DNA from: JAKZVK01 sp965237575
Lineage (GTDB): Bacteria; Acidobacteriota; Terriglobia; Bryobacterales; UBA6623
DNA: 64,000 nt
NCBI GenBank assembly: GCA_965237575.1
Contig: CBDEGI010000004.1
Coordinates: 3,596,001-3,660,000, forward strand
Direction of reading: 5' to 3'
The position numbers and the translations under genes are program-made. This document shows, piece by piece, positions 59,656-64,000 of the stretch; position 1 is the first letter of the stretch, and the number at the start of each line of letters is the position of its first letter. Under the pieces are notes generated by a model that searched no databases, was not told the DNA's origin, and worked only from the letters and a program-made list of their open reading frames with translations.

Positions 59656-60341
59656 AAGTGCTGATTGCCGAGGACGACCACAACATCCGCTCCGGCCTCG
59701 AGGAGATCCTCCAGGACGAGGGCTACGAAACGGTCGTCGCCGAGGACGGGAACCAGGCGCTTGCGCTCTACCGCAGCGAGTCACCGGACTTCCTCTGTCT
59801 CGACATCATGATGCCGGGTGTCAACGGGTATGAGGTTTGCCGAGAAGTCCGCCGCAGCGACCCTGACGTGCCCATCATCTTCATTAGCGCCAAGTCCGAG
59901 GAAATCGACAAGGTTGTGGGACTCGAACTGGGCGCGGACGATTTCATCCTCAAGCCGTTCGGAGTACGCGAGGTGCTGGCCCGGATTCGGGCGGTAACGC
60001 GGCGGTACTTGGCGCGGGACCGGGTCGGGGCGGACCGGAAGCCCTTCCGTATGGACGACCTCGAAATCATGCCCGCCGAGTTGCGGGCTCGCAGGGGCGA
60101 GCAGATCGTCGACCTGAGCCTGCGGGACGTGAAGATCCTGCAGCTACTCCATCGGATGTCGGGTCAGGTCGTGGATCGGACGACGCTGTTCAACGAGTGC
60201 TGGGGCTTGGCGCACATTGCAAACAGCCGTACGCTCGATCAGCATGTATCGCAACTCCGCAAGCGGATCGAGCGCGCCCCTAAACAGCCACGGATCATTC
60301 GTACCGTCCACGGCGTCGGATACCGCTATGAAGGCGAGTAA
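59652..60341 (+). CDS. OmpR/PhoB-family response regulator
   Basis: A 229-residue regulator overlapping the kinase gene by ATGA. The receiver domain has acidic pocket LIAEDDHNIR, phospho-acceptor Asp in LCLDIMMPGVNG (~51), and Lys in FISAKSEE. The C-terminal winged helix ends with RTLDQHVSQLRKRIE and RTVHGVGYRYEGE. Likely controls the VWA-kinase-regulator operon itself; the other targets are unknown. Confidence 0.93.
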   Translation: MKVLIAEDDHNIRSGLEEILQDEGYETVVAEDGNQALALYRSESPDFLCLDIMMPGVNGYEVCREVRRSDPDVPIIFISAKSEEIDKVVGLELGADDFILKPFGVREVLARIRAVTRRYLARDRVGADRKPFRMDDLEIMPAELRARRGEQIVDLSLRDVKILQLLHRMSGQVVDRTTLFNECWGLAHIANSRTLDQHVSQLRKRIERAPKQPRIIRTVHGVGYRYEGE

Positions 60342-60362
60342 CGGAAGAGCGGGAGGATAGAC

Positions 60363-60596
60363 CTACTCGGAGAGTGGGATCTGTTGCTCGATGTCGCGCC
60401 AAGCGCTGATCTTCAGGCGCCGGCAGACCCAGCAAAGGCTGTCGGAGTGCTCGGTTGCGCCTTTTTCCCCGCAGACTTTGCACGGGAACGTGGGGGGTGG
60501 GGTCGGCTTGAAGACGGTTCGCTTGGCGGACTCGAGCAAAGCGGGGTCGATCACATCGTGCCGGCCGGGGGATTTGGGGCTAATTCTCTTTTTCAT
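60363..60596 (-). CDS. small Cys-rich (zinc-ribbon-like) protein
   Basis: A 77-residue basic protein with CKVCGEKGATEHSDSLCWVC, two CxxC pairs able to bind zinc, and a Pro-rich spacer (FKPTPPPTFP). Convergent with the response regulator. The next minus-strand gene upstream (60641-60919) is also a CxxC protein, 44 bases away, so they may form a pair. Function unknown. Confidence 0.55.
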   Translation of the reverse strand: MKKRISPKSPGRHDVIDPALLESAKRTVFKPTPPPTFPCKVCGEKGATEHSDSLCWVCRRLKISAWRDIEQQIPLSE

Positions 60597-60640
60597 CGCT
60601 GCCTCCGCCCTGAACTTGAAAAGACCCTGCTTCCGCCCAC

Positions 60641-60919
60641 TTAGGCGGCTATCGTTAGCCTCCTGCGCTTCGCGTCCTCCGCCGGCGCCAGAGCGACTGC
60701 GGGGCCGCTGCCCTGGCCCTCCAGCTCATCCAGTACCACCACTATAGACGCGGAATCCAGGCTTGTCCAGCACCTTGGACAGTTTTGTCCCTTTATCACT
60801 CGTAGTTGGAGGGACTTACCGTTGTCGTGCCGGTGCGCCAGAGCGTCCACCGAGTGGGTACACATGGGGCAGTAAACCTTGGCCTGAAGCTGTTCCCCTG
60901 CAATGGTCGAACTCGCCAT
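60641..60919 (-). CDS. small CxxC/CxxC protein
   Basis: A 92-residue protein: VYCPMCTHSVDALAHRHDNG and GQNCPRCWTSLDS give two CxxC pairs about 30 residues apart. The C-terminal third is Ala/Glu-rich. No family recognised; may precede 60363-60596 in one transcript. Confidence 0.5.
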   Translation of the reverse strand: MASSTIAGEQLQAKVYCPMCTHSVDALAHRHDNGKSLQLRVIKGQNCPRCWTSLDSASIVVVLDELEGQGSGPAVALAPAEDAKRRRLTIAA

Positions 60920-61066
60920 GAGCTTGCTCCGGTTGTCTTCAGTTTGTAGACGTGTGGGAACCAGAAAAGGATTCGGTGTTTCGTCCTCAGCGCGATTCCC
61001 TAAGGCTATTTATCGGTAGGCTTGGAGCAACTCTGACGAAAGGTTGTGGGGAACGGGTGCGATGGT

Positions 61067-61123
61067 GCGGGACAAGAGCCGGGCAAGCCTCGGCTCGGCA
61101 CGCCACGGGCCCACGCCACGTCG
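61067..61123. repeat. dispersed repeat (GCGGGACAAGAGCC type), copy 2
   Basis: Matches 31908-31959 in order and sequence (GCGGGACAAGAGCC, CTCGGCACGCCA, CGCCACGTCG) with short indels. It lies in the 440-base noncoding gap upstream of fur. Confidence 0.65.
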
Positions 61124-61215
61124 GTTCGCTTCGCCGAGAGGAGTGTGCTTGGAGCCCGGCATTCGGGCCGGTCAACGAGGAGGAGTACGTGGGTTCGCGG
61201 CAGATGGCGGCACGC

Positions 61216-61235
61216 GGGCGCGGCATGCCGTGCCC
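61216..61235. repeat. 20-bp palindrome, third copy (one mismatch)
   Basis: GGGCGCGGCATGCCGTGCCC differs at one base from the perfect palindromes at 3591 and 35362. It lies upstream of fur. Confidence 0.75.
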
Positions 61236-61359
61236 CTCCATTCTGAACCGTATCCCCCGGGCTCGTCAGGGCAAGTCAACTGTGGATCGGCGCACGTATA
61301 ACGTGCGTTCGAGGCAGGGGTTTAGAGCAAGAGGCTGTGTTAACATAAGGGCCGACCGG

Positions 61360-61893
61360 ATGGAGACTAAGACGCAGGTTCAGGCCTCACCGTCAGTGAA
61401 ATCACCTCTCCGCAAGAGAGGGATTCGACTGACACGGCAGCGCGAATTGTTGTTCGAGCTGATCAGCAATGCTCATGACCACCTCAACGCCGATCAACTC
61501 TACGAGCTGGCCAAGAAGGCGGACCCGAAAATCAATCGTGTCACTGTCTATCGGACCCTGAAGCTGCTCAAGAACGAGGGTTTGATCGACGAGCTCGACT
61601 TGATGCACTTCGAGGGCGAGCAGCACTACTACGAGACGCGGCTCAAGCAGGAACACGCGCACATCGTTTGCCTGCGATGCGGCTCGGTGCAGGAGTTCTT
61701 CGGCGAACCCTTGCGGCAGATCCGCGAACAGATCGAAACGGATTTCGGGTTTCAGATCCTGGTCACGCGGACGGAGGTCGGCGGCTACTGTGCCGACTGC
61801 CGGGACACGGTCATTGAAGCGGACCTTCCGCCCGCACCCGAAACCATCTCCGGCACCAAGCATCTGCGGCCGTCGCGGCGCGTGAAGAAGTAG
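61360..61893 (+). CDS. fur: Fur-family metalloregulator
   Basis: A 177-residue Fur/PerR-type repressor. The winged helix covers RLTRQRELLFELISNAHDHL, then NRVTVYRTLKLLKNEGLI. The metal-binding half has HYYETRLKQEHAHIVCLRCG and a second CADC pair for structural zinc. Iron, peroxide or zinc sensing cannot be separated by eye. ATG 61360 gives the expected length; the frame is open further upstream through the repeats. A basic tail (LRPSRRVKK) is unusual. 16 bases before the phosphatase gene. Confidence 0.88.
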   Translation: METKTQVQASPSVKSPLRKRGIRLTRQRELLFELISNAHDHLNADQLYELAKKADPKINRVTVYRTLKLLKNEGLIDELDLMHFEGEQHYYETRLKQEHAHIVCLRCGSVQEFFGEPLRQIREQIETDFGFQILVTRTEVGGYCADCRDTVIEADLPPAPETISGTKHLRPSRRVKK

Positions 61894-61909
61894 ACCCAGC
61901 GGTGCGGGC

Positions 61910-63604
61910 ATGAGTGCGGACAGCGGTGCCCGTTCGGAACCGGGCCTCGCCGCCGACACAGCCCTCCAGATTGCGGTCATTGATCCCTCGGGCCAGTCGA
62001 GCCCGCTCGAAGTCACCCGTAGCCCGTTTCGCATCGGACGCTCGCCCGGCTGCGAACTCTCCCTTCACGACAACCGCATCTCGCGCAATCACGCTCAGAT
62101 TCTGCGCGAGGGCCGCAAGTACTTCATCGAGGACTCGGGAAGCCGCCATGGCTTGTTCGTGAACGGCCGGCGGGTCGAGCGGCATGAGCTGGCCGAGGGC
62201 GACCAGGTCGATTTCGGGGTGGATGGCTCCTATCGCCTCCGCGTGGGCCCGGCTTCCGACTCTTCGTCGCTGATTCAGAAAGTGGCCGAGATGCCCGACC
62301 GGGGCGGCACCGGCGAGTTGGGCCGCTTGAGCGCCGTTCTCGAAGTGGCGCGCGCCCTCCACTCGTCGCTTGCCCTCGATGACGTGCTGGTGGCCGCCGT
62401 GAACACGGCGCTGGCCGTGACCGAGTACGAGAGGGGCTTCTTGATGTTGAGGGACGGCGGCGGCGAGCTGGAGGTCAAGGTCGCCCGCAGCAAAGACGGC
62501 CGCCGGCTGAGCGACGAGGAGTTGCGGATCCCGAAGAACATGATCGAGCGGGCGCTGCTCGCGCGCCGGGACTTGCTGTCGATGACCTTCGATCCGCTCT
62601 CGAGTGGAGCAGAGCCGGAGCAAGCCGAGCGGACCATCCGGGCGATGGAGCTGCGCCAGGTTGTCTGTGTTCCTTTGGTGAGGGTCCGGATCGGCCATGA
62701 GCACGAAACCAGTTTGCTGTCGCCCAAGGACGATACGTTGGGCGTGCTTTATATGGACTCGAAGGCCGGCGCGGGCGATCTCTCCGTCAGCAACCGGCAG
62801 TTGCTGCAGACCTTGGCGATCGAAATTTCAACCGTGCTCGAGAACGCGAGGTTGCTGACCGAAGAGCGCGAGAAGAAGGACCTCGAGCAACAGCTCTCGA
62901 TCGCCCGAGAGATTCAGCAGTCGATGTTGCCTGCGTCCCTGCCGCGGGAAGGCTGGTTGGTTGCGGCCGGGAGCAGCCAGGCGTGCTACCAGGTCGGAGG
63001 CGACTACTTCGACGTCACGCAACTGGGAGACGACTATTGGGGCGTCGTTTTGGCGGACGTGTCGGGCAAGGGGGTCTCGGCCGCTTTGATGGCGTCCCTG
63101 ATCCAAGGAGCGTTCTTCGCCTCGCTGTCGGAAGAGGGCCGTCTCTCGGAAACCGCGACGCGGATCAACCACTACCTCTGCGACCGTTCGACCAGCGCGC
63201 GGTTCGCAACCGTGTTCTATAGTCTGATTCGCCGCGACGGGACGGCGCAATGCGTCAACGCCGGGCACTGTCCCGGCATCGTGGTGCGGGTCTCGGGGCA
63301 GATCGATTTGCTGAACGCCAACGCGGTTCCTTTGGGCTTGTTCAAGGAGTCGGAGTTCCCGGTGCAGGAGTACCGGCTCGAACCCGGCGACAAGTTGGTG
63401 CTCTACAGCGACGGAGTGTCGGAAGCGACGAACTGGTCGCAGGAACAATTCGGGGAAAGGCGCCTTGCGGAAGTGGTCGCGGAGCATACCTCGCTGAATG
63501 CAGTGCAACTCTTTGAGACGCTTGGACGCGAGATCGAGGCGTTCACCGACGGCTCGGCACAAGATGACGACGTGACGCTGCTGGTGCTGGGTTATCAGGG
63601 GTAG
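61910..63604 (+). CDS. FHA-GAF-SpoIIE (RsbU-like) protein phosphatase
   Basis: A 564-residue cytoplasmic protein. FHA domain (~25-105: FRIGRSPGCELSLHDNRISR, SRHGLFVNGRR) reads phosphothreonine; a GAF-like sensor follows (~130-310); a short coiled coil (EREKKDLEQQLSIAREIQQS) leads to a PP2C-type SpoIIE domain (GGDYFDVTQLGDDYWGVVLA, DVSGKGVSAALMAS, LYSDGVSEATN, DDVTLLVLGY). Such proteins dephosphorylate anti-sigma-antagonists in partner-switching pathways. Probably co-transcribed with fur. Confidence 0.92.
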   Translation: MSADSGARSEPGLAADTALQIAVIDPSGQSSPLEVTRSPFRIGRSPGCELSLHDNRISRNHAQILREGRKYFIEDSGSRHGLFVNGRRVERHELAEGDQVDFGVDGSYRLRVGPASDSSSLIQKVAEMPDRGGTGELGRLSAVLEVARALHSSLALDDVLVAAVNTALAVTEYERGFLMLRDGGGELEVKVARSKDGRRLSDEELRIPKNMIERALLARRDLLSMTFDPLSSGAEPEQAERTIRAMELRQVVCVPLVRVRIGHEHETSLLSPKDDTLGVLYMDSKAGAGDLSVSNRQLLQTLAIEISTVLENARLLTEEREKKDLEQQLSIAREIQQSMLPASLPREGWLVAAGSSQACYQVGGDYFDVTQLGDDYWGVVLADVSGKGVSAALMASLIQGAFFASLSEEGRLSETATRINHYLCDRSTSARFATVFYSLIRRDGTAQCVNAGHCPGIVVRVSGQIDLLNANAVPLGLFKESEFPVQEYRLEPGDKLVLYSDGVSEATNWSQEQFGERRLAEVVAEHTSLNAVQLFETLGREIEAFTDGSAQDDDVTLLVLGYQG

Positions 63605-64000
63605 GGGTAGGGGCAGGGCGGAATGTTCCCGGCCTCGAGACGGACCCTTGGTAAGGGCCGTTCCATCGCCCTCTCCGGGCTCCTGCCTTGAGGGGTTCGA
63701 TACCCAGGGTTCCGCCGTCCAAAACCCGGAGGGCTCCACGCTGGGCTAACATCCAAGGCCGCTTCCCGGCTTTCAACCTGCCGAAACGCCTTAGAGACCG
63801 ATCATACGGAATCTAGGAGCCGGAACCGCTCCCTTGGAAGAACCGCCGCAGGCCGCTACGCTCGTCACTCCCTTGCGGCGGCGGAACCAGCGGCTCCGCG
63901 CCCGCCAGGCCTTGGGCAAGCGATATATAGGCCCGGCCAAGCGATGAATCTCCCCTGACGAGCCGGCCGCCTTGGCTCGCTTCGAGTGAGCGCCGGTAGT
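63605..64000. other. noncoding tail with a degenerate repeat
   Basis: No supported gene in the last 396 bases. 63691-63780 contains CCCAGGGTTCC, GCTGGGCTAACATCC and GGCCGCTTCCCGGCTTT, resembling the ACCCAGGGCTAGACACCC and GCCGCTTCGCGGCT parts of the ~110-bp repeat (copies A/B), so it may be a diverged copy. Confidence 0.4.

Noticed and set aside
60952..61359. N-terminal extension of the Fur protein from an upstream in-frame start
   Set aside because: The extra ~136 residues are encoded by dispersed repeats and a palindrome. Fur homologues begin near METKTQ...RLTRQR.

Overview
This is a GC-rich bacterial chromosome segment of about 64 kb. My best guess is Acidobacteriota (Bryobacterales/Solibacter-like). 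That rests on gene style and on several short dispersed repeats and multi-copy small genes that I associate with that phylum from memory; no rRNA or other definitive marker is present. I recognise no tRNA, rRNA or CRISPR array.

Layout. (i) 1-2.2 kb is a scar of gene fragments: a nucleotidyltransferase-toxin start, two narK-type nitrate/nitrite transporter pieces, and pieces of alternative complex III subunits (actC, actF), separated by frame changes. (ii) 2.4-18.5 kb is ordinary core and accessory content: an M24 peptidase, an FAD oxidoreductase, a TM2 protein, an HtrA protease, a D-threonine-aldolase-type PLP enzyme, RidA, a broken SGNH hydrolase, a Tat-exported 2-hydroxyacid dehydrogenase, PyrE, a protoporphyrinogen-oxidase-type protein, a lytic transglycosylase and an AMIN-amidase. 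(iii) 18.5-23.3 kb is one giant secreted M36 metallopeptidase with three tandem LamG domains. (iv) 23.5-32.9 kb is a mobile, repeat-rich island. It holds a protein of the 'STGPRTPEGKA' family, two 5'-truncated Rhs-core fragments with different C-terminal tips and followed by different small genes, a group II intron that has lost nearly all of its reverse transcriptase, clusters of dispersed repeats, and a small-ORF unit with interleaved inverted repeats. (v) 32.9-37.1 kb holds three toxin-antitoxin pairs plus a chimeric remnant, around a DUF1080 lipoprotein and a PKD-domain protein.

(vi) 37.2-42.5 kb carries a five-heme cytochrome c, a cupin, GpmI, a YbgC thioesterase, and the DNA repair pair Mpg and DinB. 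(vii) 42.6-49.3 kb reads recO-glyQ-glyS-ppdK on the minus strand. (viii) 49.6-52.5 kb carries a small transaldolase and a polysaccharide-type ABC exporter whose permease is split by a 254-bp non-autonomous transposable element with a clean 9-bp target duplication. (ix) 53.1-56.4 kb is a minus-strand sulfate assimilation operon, sat-cysH-cysC-PHP phosphatase. (x) 56.7-63.6 kb carries a VWA protein, histidine kinase and response regulator in one overlapping operon, two small zinc-ribbon proteins, a Fur-family regulator and an FHA-GAF-SpoIIE phosphatase.

The parts most worth following up are the Rhs tip/cargo modules, the precisely bounded insertion in the exporter permease, the reverse-transcriptase-less group II intron, and the small-ORF unit with interleaved inverted repeats near 31.2-31.6 kb. 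All functional calls are by eye from translated sequence; no database search was run.
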